Assembly (NCBI GenBank): GCA_965200645.1
Contig: CBDAUN010000003.1
Coordinates: 1,178,001-1,242,000, forward strand
Length of the DNA: 64,000 bases
Direction: 5' to 3'
Source of the DNA: CBDAUN01 sp965200645
Lineage (GTDB): Bacteria; Pseudomonadota; Gammaproteobacteria; Arenicellales; JAJDZL01
Numbering within the stretch: position 1 is the first letter of the stretch; each line of letters begins with the position of its first letter. Of the stretch, positions 26,613 through 34,586 are shown piece by piece. A program made the translations under genes and the position numbers. The notes below the pieces were generated by a model, which had not been told where the DNA came from, ran no database searches, and worked only from the letters and a program-made list of their open reading frames with translations.

Positions 26613-27263
26613 TCAACATCCATTATTCACACAATCAACCAAACCCCAAACTTCACTAACCTCACAGTCCGTACCAGCCCGCCTCAACCACTCAGTACAA
26701 TGCCAGCCCCAAGTGACCGCGACAGTCCTGCATCCTGCCAATTTACCCTGCTCGATGTCGCTTACCGTGTCACCAATCATCCATGTATTTGCCAAAACGC
26801 CATTATCTTCATCGACAATGGCTTTGATGCGTTCAGCCTTGGGGTGCTTAATGTCACCTCCGGCGATATGGTGAACGCAGTCACTTAAATCATTATGTTC
26901 CAGCAAAGCTTGGATAATTGGACCTGGAGTTGCTGACACTATCCCAACTCTTGACTCTTTACTCAAGTGACTAATTACTTCATCCATCTTTGGAAATATT
27001 GGAGTCTGACCAACGCGAAGGTGCAATTCCCGATCAAGAATTTCAATGAACTCTCTGGTATATTCAGGATTGACATTCGCCCTATCTACCAGATTTGCAA
27101 TCGACATATTGTGCAGTGTCTGTAAGTCTCTTGCGGCAAATGACACTGGCTGGTCAAGTTCTCGCCCGGCTAGATTGATAATGTCAACGAAAATGTCTAA
27201 GGTATCAACAATTACGCCATCGTAATCAAACAAAACTATCTTGGGACTGGCTGTCTCGACCAT
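26613..27263 (-). CDS. HAD-superfamily phosphatase
   Basis: The 216-residue product has all four HAD motifs: VLFDYDGVIVDT (motif I, nucleophile D14), VSATPG (motif II), the lysine in KHPKAERI (motif III) and MIGDTVSDIEQGK (motif IV). An alpha-helical C1 cap lies at about residues 20-90. It resembles phosphoglycolate phosphatases and 5'-nucleotidases. The ATG start overlaps the 3' end of guanine deaminase by 28 bases, which ties it to purine breakdown, perhaps as a nucleotidase; that role is an inference. The conserved C-terminal TVAVTWGWH matches phosphoglycolate-type members. Confidence 0.8.
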   Translation of the reverse strand: MVETASPKIVLFDYDGVIVDTLDIFVDIINLAGRELDQPVSFAARDLQTLHNMSIANLVDRANVNPEYTREFIEILDRELHLRVGQTPIFPKMDEVISHLSKESRVGIVSATPGPIIQALLEHNDLSDCVHHIAGGDIKHPKAERIKAIVDEDNGVLANTWMIGDTVSDIEQGKLAGCRTVAVTWGWHCTEWLRRAGTDCEVSEVWGLVDCVNNGC

Positions 27264-28579
27264 AACTTCCTAGCCCCATCTCTTTGGTACACTGGCGAAC
27301 CCATGCTCCAGGTCTCACGAACATTATTGACGCTACCCATAATTGCATACACAAAGAGACGTTCCTGTATATCTTTCGCCCGGTCGAGACGTCGACGCAT
27401 GAGGTTTGACCCGCCGTCATCCATTACTACGAAATCAGCTTCCTTGCCTACATCAAAACTACCCACATGTTGATCAATTTTCAGTGTCTTTGCTCCTGCT
27501 AGTGTAGCAAGATAAAACAACTGAATACCGTCCAAATGCTCACCGTTGAGCTTTGCCACTGCGTACATTTCCCGCATTGTCTGTAGCATGGAAAAACTAG
27601 TTCCACCGCCAATATCAGTTCCCATACTCATAGGTACACCATGCTGTGCCAAGTAGCTTGGTCTAGCCAAACCGCTACCGATAAAGGTATTTGAAGTCGG
27701 ACATAAGACCGCTGTCGCACCCGCATCAGCCAATCTTTTACACTCGGATTCACTGAGATGAATGCAGTGGGCAAAGGATGAACGTTCTGTCACCATTCCG
27801 TATGACTCGTAGATACCCACATAGTCTGACGCTTCCGGATAAATTTGCAACACCCAGGAAATTTCTGCTTTTGTCTCCGATAAATGCGTGTGAAACAATA
27901 TGTCCGGGTATTTTTCAAGGAGTTTTCTACATGCAATCATCTGATTGCGAGTTGACGAACCTGCGAACCTTAGAATGAAGGCGTAGGACTGTCGCCCCGT
28001 ACCGTGCCACTCTTGAATGAGCCCCTCTGTTTCCTTAACTCCTAAAGTAGTTCCATCTAGCAACCCTTCCGGTGCGTTTTGGTCCATGAGCACCTTACCA
28101 GTCACCATACGAAGGTTTCGAGCGTGAGACTGTTGAAATAGTATCTGAGCAGAAACTTTATGAACGGTCGGAAATGCTAAGGCACTGGTCGTTCCATTTG
28201 TGACAAGTTCATTCAAGAACTCGTCAGCCACCTCAGAACAATAGTCTGTTTTTGCAAACAACTGCTCTTCGGGATACGTGTGGGTATGCAACCACTCCAA
28301 CAACCCAGGAGCAGGAGAGGCGAGCAGACGAGTTTGTGCATAGTGAATGTGTGAATCTATGAATCCTGGGCAAATTAGACAATTGGGATACTCAAGTAGA
28401 GGGTACTCACGAAAATCAGATTTTGAAAATTCTTCAAATGTCAGAACTCTAAGAACACGACCGTTTCGCAATATCATCACTCCATCTTCCAAGTTTCGCC
28501 ATTCAAACGAAGCATTGGAGTGCTTATCTGTTGCGAAGAATATTTCTCCTCTTATGGCAAAGTCAGTGAAATGTCCCAT
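27236..28579 (-). CDS. guaD: Guanine deaminase
   Basis: GuaD hydrolyses guanine to xanthine and ammonia. Metal ligands and signature residues are seen in PGFIDSHIHYAQT (residues about 73-85), FHTHLSET and the SMGTDIGGGTS loop; CPTSNTFIGSG and the C-terminal KEADFVVMD match the amidohydrolase family. At 447 residues it is typical. The ATG at 28579 is preferred to a TTG two codons upstream. It is placed directly after the BMP binding protein, behind a hairpin, and its product is the substrate of the nearby xanthine dehydrogenase. Confidence 0.92.
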   Translation of the reverse strand: MGHFTDFAIRGEIFFATDKHSNASFEWRNLEDGVMILRNGRVLRVLTFEEFSKSDFREYPLLEYPNCLICPGFIDSHIHYAQTRLLASPAPGLLEWLHTHTYPEEQLFAKTDYCSEVADEFLNELVTNGTTSALAFPTVHKVSAQILFQQSHARNLRMVTGKVLMDQNAPEGLLDGTTLGVKETEGLIQEWHGTGRQSYAFILRFAGSSTRNQMIACRKLLEKYPDILFHTHLSETKAEISWVLQIYPEASDYVGIYESYGMVTERSSFAHCIHLSESECKRLADAGATAVLCPTSNTFIGSGLARPSYLAQHGVPMSMGTDIGGGTSFSMLQTMREMYAVAKLNGEHLDGIQLFYLATLAGAKTLKIDQHVGSFDVGKEADFVVMDDGGSNLMRRRLDRAKDIQERLFVYAIMGSVNNVRETWSMGSPVYQRDGARKLWSRQPVPR

Positions 28580-28619
28580 TCGCAATTAATACAGAATTTC
28601 GAATTATTTGTACGTAATT

Positions 28620-28647
28620 TGGGGGCATCTGTAAAATGACGCCCCCA
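28620..28647 (-). terminator. GC-rich intercistronic hairpin between BMP gene and guaD
   Basis: TGGGGGC (28620-28626) and GCCCCCA (28641-28647) form a perfect 7-base stem around 14 bases, just after the binding-protein stop. On the minus strand the T-run lies before the stem, not after, so a canonical intrinsic terminator is unlikely; message protection or partial termination fits better. Confidence 0.6.
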
Positions 28648-28675
28648 TAAAAACAACGGTCGAGAATTGGTTTAG

Positions 28676-29752
28676 TTAGTTCGGGACTGATCCTTCAACA
28701 CCTTGGACGTAATAGTTCATTGCGTGCATATCACCCTCTGACATGACCTGACCGTCTTCCACAATCACAGTACCGTCCTGAGCAAAAATTGGTCCGGTAA
28801 ATGGATGAAACGCACCCGTTCTGATCGACTCTTCTACCGCTTTTGCATCAGCAATTACCTCTGCTGGTACTGTCTTGGCATTGTACTCAGACATTATCAG
28901 CATGCCGGTACTGAGACCATCCCAGACATCCTGCGAAGCCCAAGTCCCATCCATGACAGCCTGCACTCTTGTTTTATAGTATGCACCCCAGTTGTTTATG
29001 GCTGCATTTAGATGAGCATTAGGAGCAAAAGCAAGCATGTTTGATGCCTGGCCAAATCCAAAAGCGCCTCTATCCTCTGCAACTTGCAACGGGGCTGGGG
29101 AATCCGTATGCTGCGCCAGGACATCGGCACCCTGATCGATCAGTGCCTTGGCGGCATCACTTTCCTTACCCGGATCGAACCAAGTGCTTACCCATACAAC
29201 TCTGACTCTAGCGTCTGGATTTACGCTGTTTAACCCCACTGCAAATGCATTAATTCCTCGCACGACTTCTGGAATAGGAAAAGAGGCAATATAGCCGATG
29301 ATGTTGGATTTAGTCATAGCGCCAGCGATACGACCATGGATATAGCGACCTTCGTACCAACGAATGTTATAGGTACTGACGTTGTCTGCCCGTTTGTAAC
29401 CAGTAGAATGTTCAAACTTAACGTCGGGGAACAACTTAGCTACTTTGTTAGTTGGATCCATATAACCGAAAGAGGTCGTAAAGATGAGACCGTGTCCGTC
29501 AGCAGCCAGTTGACGAATAACACGTTCGGCGTCTTGACCTTCGGGGACCGATTCAACAAAGGTAGTTTCGATTTTATCGCCAAATTCTTGTTCAATCTGT
29601 AGTCGACCTTGGTTATGCTGATAAGTCCAGCCATGATCACCAACGGGACCAACATACACAAAACCGACCTTTAGCGGCTCTCCTGCCGATGCTGTCAGCC
29701 AAATTGCACTCAACATCAATATTGAAATGAACTTGCGAACCATAGTGCGCAT
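28676..29752 (-). CDS. BMP-family ABC transporter substrate-binding protein
   Basis: A periplasmic binding protein of the basic membrane protein (PnrA/Med-like) family, which usually binds purine nucleosides or bases. The signal peptide covers MRTMVRKFISILML to ASAGE without a lipobox cysteine. Family features are KVGFVYVGPVGDHGWTYQH, FTTSFGYMD and NIRWYEGRYIHGRIAGAMTK. The ATG at 29752 lies downstream of GGAGGTGAT; another ATG three codons on is also possible. The permeases and ATPase of the same transporter are 4 kb upstream beyond an inserted island, while guaD follows directly, so a purine is the expected ligand. Confidence 0.9.
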   Translation of the reverse strand: MRTMVRKFISILMLSAIWLTASAGEPLKVGFVYVGPVGDHGWTYQHNQGRLQIEQEFGDKIETTFVESVPEGQDAERVIRQLAADGHGLIFTTSFGYMDPTNKVAKLFPDVKFEHSTGYKRADNVSTYNIRWYEGRYIHGRIAGAMTKSNIIGYIASFPIPEVVRGINAFAVGLNSVNPDARVRVVWVSTWFDPGKESDAAKALIDQGADVLAQHTDSPAPLQVAEDRGAFGFGQASNMLAFAPNAHLNAAINNWGAYYKTRVQAVMDGTWASQDVWDGLSTGMLIMSEYNAKTVPAEVIADAKAVEESIRTGAFHPFTGPIFAQDGTVIVEDGQVMSEGDMHAMNYYVQGVEGSVPN

Positions 29753-30213
29753 AATCACCTCCAAAAGGATATTATTTTAATTTTAGTGCTGCCAAAAGAG
29801 GCTTGTCAGTGCGTGATACTGCCTATTTTTGACTAGCGATGTGTCTTTTTCTCAAGTGAGATGGACACCTAAGTTGATAAGTATAAACCTTTACTCCACT
29901 CATTAGACGTGGAAGTTTTTATCACGTATCAAGGGGGTAGGTTATTACTATGGACCACACTTTTATACAGGCGACGTGAAGCTGCGATAGCTAACCTGTC
30001 TGATCAAGAAACTCAAACTATTGAAGTCATAAAATCAGCAAGGACACTAGGCGAACACAGACTAGATATTCTCTTTGGATAAGCTTGAAAAACGGTCGGG
30101 TCGGTGTAAATAGGCTGTAATCTCCAACTACACTTCATTGGAAAATTACAGGTAACAATAAGCGTACTGCTTGAATCCATGTACTAAATTTAAAGGACTC
30201 GCTGAAAATTTTT
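29753..30213. other. Intergenic stretch holding a PspB-like fragment
   Basis: A 460-base gap between the BMP gene and the methyltransferase-HNH gene. It holds the BMP ribosome site (CTCCAAAAGG region read on the minus strand) and one short plus-strand frame described separately. No purine riboswitch pattern was found by eye upstream of the BMP gene. Confidence 0.4.
29909..30082 (+). pseudogene. Possible remnant of a phage-shock protein B-like gene
   Basis: A 57-codon frame beginning with GTG. The peptide runs from a short hydrophobic part (RLLLWTTLLYRRRE) into LSDQETQTIEVIKSA and GEHRLDIL, which loosely parallels the PspB order of a membrane helix, LS-x-E and a helical RxxER-x-LExIL segment. 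The helix is shorter than expected and the last residues are missing. It has no ribosome site. I treat it as a weak, probably broken homologue. Confidence 0.25.
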
Positions 30214-31950
30214 TCAATCCAACTCCCACATTGGAATCTGCTGATTGAACTTAAGGTGAGTTTGCTGGAGCAACACTGAATCAAATACATCCTCTAAACC
30301 CGGTGTTGAGTCCGATAGGATCCTCAAACTTGCAGTAGCTTCATTGAAGAACCGATTGGGAAGTCCGCTGGAGGAGTCCATATATGCCACGTCCCACCAA
30401 TCGAGTATTCGCTCGCGGGCTTGGTGCAAAATTTCTCGACTTGGCAGCTTATCGCGCTTCTGATATTGATTTATGCTACGCTTTGACGGCATTAAATTCC
30501 ACATGTCTTCGCAAGGCCATGCCGAAAACGGAAAGCAGTGATCAATATCCACATTCTTTGTATTTATTCGTTTTCCGCTCCAAATGCAGTGATTGAATAC
30601 ATTATTTTCAATAAGTTGTTTCGCTCTTTGTCTCGGATACACAGTGCTACGTGTAGGATCGCTCCATACTAAAGCCTCTTCCATGGCTTCGAAATTCAGT
30701 TGTCTATCCCCCTGACTCTTTGCGAACCTTCTCATTAGACTCTTCCACTCCGATATGATCGCAGGCTCTATCCATGCGCCATAATTTTGTGCGGCCTGCC
30801 ATACTCCCAAAGGAATCGTCACACTGCCAAAACTTCGCAGATAGTCGGTACTTATCACTCCGTTAAATGCACTTCGGTTGCGCAACGATTGAGCAACAAA
30901 AACTTGATTCTTAGTTCCGGGATAAGTCGTAAAATGCATTGGGAAGTTAACCAGTGAATTACAGATCTCCTTGAGTGCGCGATGAAGATTTTTTAGATTG
31001 TCGTCTGAAAATACTGCACCAACTCTTATGTCTAGTGTGCTAACGCTATCAAGACGATGATAGGCTTCTCGCGCGAATCCAACCCCATCTGTTCCCTGTG
31101 TATTGGTTGAAAGCTGAGGTAGATTTTCATCCAGTAAAGGCCGATAGAGTCGCAACCAATATAAAGCGAATAAACCTAATGGAAGAACGACGTGTTTATC
31201 GTGGACCTGAGCTAGGCCTCCTGCGGACTGCGAAATACGAATTAAAGTTCTTAGCAGACCAAGTTTATAGGTAGCTGTTTTCCTGTCGTTTAGGATGATG
31301 CCCCGCAGCAATGGCAAAGCGCCTGTGCCATCGCCCGGAGTTCGAAATACTAATCTTGTCCAATAAACGCCTGGGCGACCGAGTTTGTCTGCTTCCTTTG
31401 AACACTCGACCTCGAATAGTCCAAAGTCGCGTGCATATGCGCGAACTTGTTCATCGGGAATATCCCAAAAGCCTTGAACTGGTTCGAAAGGTCCGTGTCG
31501 TAAAGTAATACAAAGCAACCCGTTAGGATTTAGCATGGATACCAAGCGCCTGAAAGCCGCTGACCTTTCAGATTGAGTGACGTGCATCCACACAGCACTG
31601 AGCAAAATGACATCGTAACTGAGGCCGGCTTTCCTCACTTTATTCAACTTTGGCAGACTGTCATCAATCCAGTCAATATTGGAAGCATGATGATTTTTAC
31701 GGGCTATTTCCCGTAGTTTAGAGCATGGCTCGACGGCGGTTACGCTATGTCCAAGCCTCGCTAAACCGGCGGCATCTCTTCCGGTTCCCGCGCCCACATC
31801 CAACACCGCACAGGCCTTTTTCGGTAAGTGCTTGATTAACTCAGCATGAACTTCCTCAAACGAAAATCTTTCGTATTTCTTCGCAGTTTTCGAAGCGTTT
31901 TGCTCGTACCACTGACTCGCAATGATTGGGCGAATAGATTTTTCAACCAT
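30214..31950 (-). CDS. SAM-dependent methyltransferase fused to HNH endonuclease domain
   Basis: The 578-residue protein has two recognisable enzymatic parts. Residues about 45-200 form a class I methyltransferase: VLDVGAGTG (49-57) binds SAM, the acidic residue E74 follows in TAVEP, and VILLSAVWMHV and LLCITLRHGP are later strands. Residues about 440-520 form an HNH nuclease: C455IWSGK, VDIDHCFPFS (H471) and WNLMPSKRSINQYQK. The middle (210-430) has a well-conserved-looking VVLPLGLFALYWLRLY segment of unknown role. A protein joining base or small-molecule methylation and DNA cleavage could be a restriction-like or defence factor; the actual target is unknown. It lies in an island that splits the purine ABC operon. 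Confidence 0.75.
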   Translation of the reverse strand: MVEKSIRPIIASQWYEQNASKTAKKYERFSFEEVHAELIKHLPKKACAVLDVGAGTGRDAAGLARLGHSVTAVEPCSKLREIARKNHHASNIDWIDDSLPKLNKVRKAGLSYDVILLSAVWMHVTQSERSAAFRRLVSMLNPNGLLCITLRHGPFEPVQGFWDIPDEQVRAYARDFGLFEVECSKEADKLGRPGVYWTRLVFRTPGDGTGALPLLRGIILNDRKTATYKLGLLRTLIRISQSAGGLAQVHDKHVVLPLGLFALYWLRLYRPLLDENLPQLSTNTQGTDGVGFAREAYHRLDSVSTLDIRVGAVFSDDNLKNLHRALKEICNSLVNFPMHFTTYPGTKNQVFVAQSLRNRSAFNGVISTDYLRSFGSVTIPLGVWQAAQNYGAWIEPAIISEWKSLMRRFAKSQGDRQLNFEAMEEALVWSDPTRSTVYPRQRAKQLIENNVFNHCIWSGKRINTKNVDIDHCFPFSAWPCEDMWNLMPSKRSINQYQKRDKLPSREILHQARERILDWWDVAYMDSSSGLPNRFFNEATASLRILSDSTPGLEDVFDSVLLQQTHLKFNQQIPMWELD

Positions 31951-32025
31951 ACCGATTTAAGTTGAACGACTTACATTTAACGTCTTGAGGACTGCTTAAG
32001 TTGCTCTAAAGACTAACTTGAAACT

Positions 32026-32045
32026 TATGTTTTAACTAAAACATA
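32026..32045. promoter_or_regulatory. Perfect inverted repeat upstream of the methyltransferase-HNH gene
   Basis: Nine-base arms TATGTTTTA and TAAAACATA separated by only two bases, 76 bases upstream of the methyltransferase-HNH start. The tight symmetry looks like a repressor operator or a small hairpin between the upstream small ORF and the fusion gene. Confidence 0.5.
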
Positions 32046-32162
32046 GAATCCATCAATCTACTGACATATTTCCCTGAGAACTTTGTAATGAATTCAATTT
32101 TACAACCACAAATCGATGTTCAACAATCGACATATCTAGTTCAAAAAGAATTTCGCTAATGC

Positions 32163-32330
32163 TTATAAAGCCTCGACTTTATCAAATTTGTGTCCATCGG
32201 TAAATCGTAAATGATGAACCAAAACTACCTTTTCTTGACTCGAACTTGATTCTTGGAAATCGCCCAAACCAATGGCCTTTTCGATCTTCTGTAAATGACT
32301 TAAAATTTTTTTACCTTGAATATTTAACAT
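32163..32330 (-). CDS. Small 55-residue hypothetical protein in the island
   Basis: An ATG frame of 55 codons. The peptide starts MLNIQGKKILSHLQKIEKA, continues through a serine- and glutamate-rich middle, and ends VHHLRFTDGHKFDKVEAL. It is helical and charged in its first half. I recognise no family. It lies on the same strand as the methyltransferase-HNH gene, 213 bases upstream, and starts 21 bases from the divergent ATPase start. A small helical protein next to a nuclease and an ATPase could be a regulator or antitoxin, but this is guesswork, and the frame may be chance. Confidence 0.35.
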   Translation of the reverse strand: MLNIQGKKILSHLQKIEKAIGLGDFQESSSSQEKVVLVHHLRFTDGHKFDKVEAL

Positions 32331-32351
32331 TTTAAATTAATATAGCCTACT

Positions 32352-33545
32352 GTGTACATACGACACCTAGCCTCAGAAATTTTCCAACAAATCGACTTTT
32401 ATCCGGTTGTGGCCATCCTAGGGCCTCACCAGATAGGTAAGACTGCGCTTGCACTAGAGGTTTCCAAGAATCATTCGCCCGTCTACATTGACCTGCAGGA
32501 TTTAGATGACTTTCTTAAACTGAACAGGTCCACTTATTTTTTAGAACATTTAGCGGAAAAGACAGTCATTCTTGATGGCGTGGAACGTTATCCGGATTTA
32601 TTTACAAAACTCCGTGATGTAATTTATTCCAGAAGGCGAGAAGGACGTGGGAGTGGGCGTTTTTTCATTTTAGGTTCAAGGTCAATTGAATTTATTAAAC
32701 AAAACCCCGATAGTCTTACTGAATTAATCCATTATTGTGAGCTGTCGGGTCTGAGTCCATTTGAAATCAAACAACCGCAAGGCCAGTCACTACAAGACTT
32801 GTGGTTACGCGGCGGATTTCCCGCAAGTTACGCTGCAGCAGATGACAAAGAAAGTTATAGATTGCGCCAACAAATCATTCGCACCTATATTGACCACGAC
32901 ATTCCTCAACTTGGTCCTCGCATGCCGCCTGATATGCTTTTGCGTTTTTGGACCATGCTGGCACACACCCAAGGTGGCTTGCTCAATGCCTCAAAGCTTG
33001 CAGAGTCACTAGATGTAAGGAGCGTGACCATCAGTAGATACCTACAATTTATGATTGGTCTTTTCTTGATTCGTAGACTTGATTCTTACACAGGGGTTAA
33101 TGTAAACAAACGGCTCGTTAAATCACCAAAAATCTACATTCGAGACAGCGGTATTGTTCATGCATTACTGCAAATCACCGATTATCCATCACTATTGAGC
33201 CATCCAATTTCTGGTAAGAGTTGGGAAGGATTTGTCGTTGAAAATATCCTTAACGCTCTACCTTCGGGAGTCAAGCCATACTTCTACCGAACTGCTGTCG
33301 GTGCGGAAATTGATCTTCTGTTGGAATTTGGACCGGATGAATTCTGGGCAATCGATATCAAATCCGGTCGAACTGCTGCACTAAAAAAAGGGTTTCATTT
33401 GGCTTGTGCCGACTTGAATGTAAAAACCAAATTTGTAGTCTACACCGGTGAAAGTTTACTCCAGCTTGACGACGACACTACCGTGTTGCCACTTTCGCAG
33501 TTGTTGGGAATCTTGAATGAAAAATTCAAGGAATTTTCTTATTGA
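32352..33545 (+). CDS. AAA-like ATPase with DUF4143 and PD-(D/E)XK-like C-terminus
   Basis: The 397-residue product fits the large family of AAA_14/DUF4143 ATPases. The Walker A loop is GPHQIGKT at about residues 24-31. The expected Walker B (usually LDEVQ) reads VILDGVERYPDL, with glycine in place of the catalytic glutamate. The LWLRGGFPASY motif near residue 155 opens the DUF4143 part, and a winged-helix-like segment LDVRSVTISRYLQFM follows. The end has GAEIDLLLEF and AIDIKSG, a PD-(D/E)XK-like core. The GTG start has no clear ribosome site. The family's role is still unclear; it is common in accessory DNA. Confidence 0.8.
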   Translation: MYIRHLASEIFQQIDFYPVVAILGPHQIGKTALALEVSKNHSPVYIDLQDLDDFLKLNRSTYFLEHLAEKTVILDGVERYPDLFTKLRDVIYSRRREGRGSGRFFILGSRSIEFIKQNPDSLTELIHYCELSGLSPFEIKQPQGQSLQDLWLRGGFPASYAAADDKESYRLRQQIIRTYIDHDIPQLGPRMPPDMLLRFWTMLAHTQGGLLNASKLAESLDVRSVTISRYLQFMIGLFLIRRLDSYTGVNVNKRLVKSPKIYIRDSGIVHALLQITDYPSLLSHPISGKSWEGFVVENILNALPSGVKPYFYRTAVGAEIDLLLEFGPDEFWAIDIKSGRTAALKKGFHLACADLNVKTKFVVYTGESLLQLDDDTTVLPLSQLLGILNEKFKEFSY

Positions 33546-33656
33546 GTTGCAAGTTAGTAATTTAAACAATTACAAAGCCTTACTGGACGAAATCAATACA
33601 CCAAATTGATGAATCTTAGTTCGGTTGAAATAGCCCTCTTGGTCTGCTGTTGTCTG

Positions 33657-34586
33657 CTACTTGTTCGGATGAAATATCTGACCAATACAAGCCGGTGCGT
33701 TTAGTTTTACTCTTGTTGAATCCCGAGAAATCAGTACCAGCACCAATATAGTGATCAGATACGGCATCATGGACAGTACCTGGGCGGATACCTGCACCCC
33801 AATTCCTTGAAGGTGCAGTTGCAGTATAGTCACCGCACCAAACAGGTATGCACCAATTAAGACCCTACCCGGTTTCCAAGACGCAAATACAACTAAAGCC
33901 AAGGCAATCCACCCTCTTCCGGCAGTCATATTCTCAATCCAAAATGGCGTATATGAAAGAGAAAGAAATCCGCCGCCAAGTCCGCTCATTGCTCCGCCAA
34001 AGGAGATCGCCAAAAATCTAACTTTAAGAACCGAGTAACCTATGGAATGGGCTGAATCGTGTGACTCTCCGACTGCTCGAAGAATTAATCCGGATCTAGT
34101 GCGATATAAAAACCAATGTACTGCCACAACCATAAACAGCGATAAGTAAATCAAAATGTCATGAGAAAACAGTAATGGACCAATTAACGGTAATTCAGAG
34201 AGAATTGGTATATTCAACGAAGGTAACTTCTCAATCGGTTCACCCACAAATGGAAGTCCGATTAATGCACTCAACCCTATACCAAACAGAGTCAATGACA
34301 AGCCTGATGCCACCTGATTCGCTAAAAACACTAAAGTTAGCAACGAAAATAAGCAAGATATCATTACGCCAGCAAGTGCCGCTACAAAAATGCTAAGCAC
34401 CCAATTGCCAGTCGTCAACATGGTTGCAAATCCACAGACTGCTCCAACAAGCATCATGCCTTCGACGCCAAGATTCAGCACACCCGACTTTTCAGTCACT
34501 AATTCGCCTGTCGCTGCAAATAGCAATGGTGTTGCTGCACTGACAACTGTTAATAGAATTAATTCAGCCGTTCCGATAACTTCCAT
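33657..34586 (-). CDS. BMP-type ABC transporter permease, subunit 2
   Basis: A 309-residue inner-membrane permease with about eight to nine helices, of the purine-nucleoside/simple-sugar ABC family (NupQ/RnsC-like). The conserved N-terminal block reads PLLFAATGELVTEKSGVLNLGVEGMM (given here in two overlapping parts, residues 19-44), and LRAVGESHDSAHSIGYSV is the cytosolic coupling segment. The ATG overlaps the stop of the partner permease by one base. It is the last transporter gene before the inserted island, with the binding-protein gene on the far side. Confidence 0.9.
   Translation of the reverse strand: MEVIGTAELILLTVVSAATPLLFAATGELVTEKSGVLNLGVEGMMLVGAVCGFATMLTTGNWVLSIFVAALAGVMISCLFSLLTLVFLANQVASGLSLTLFGIGLSALIGLPFVGEPIEKLPSLNIPILSELPLIGPLLFSHDILIYLSLFMVVAVHWFLYRTRSGLILRAVGESHDSAHSIGYSVLKVRFLAISFGGAMSGLGGGFLSLSYTPFWIENMTAGRGWIALALVVFASWKPGRVLIGAYLFGAVTILQLHLQGIGVQVSAQVLSMMPYLITILVLVLISRDSTRVKLNAPACIGQIFHPNK

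Noticed and set aside
29753..30213. Purine riboswitch upstream of the BMP binding-protein gene
   Set aside because: I looked for the conserved purine-aptamer core on the minus strand and did not see it; nor any convincing xanthine motif.
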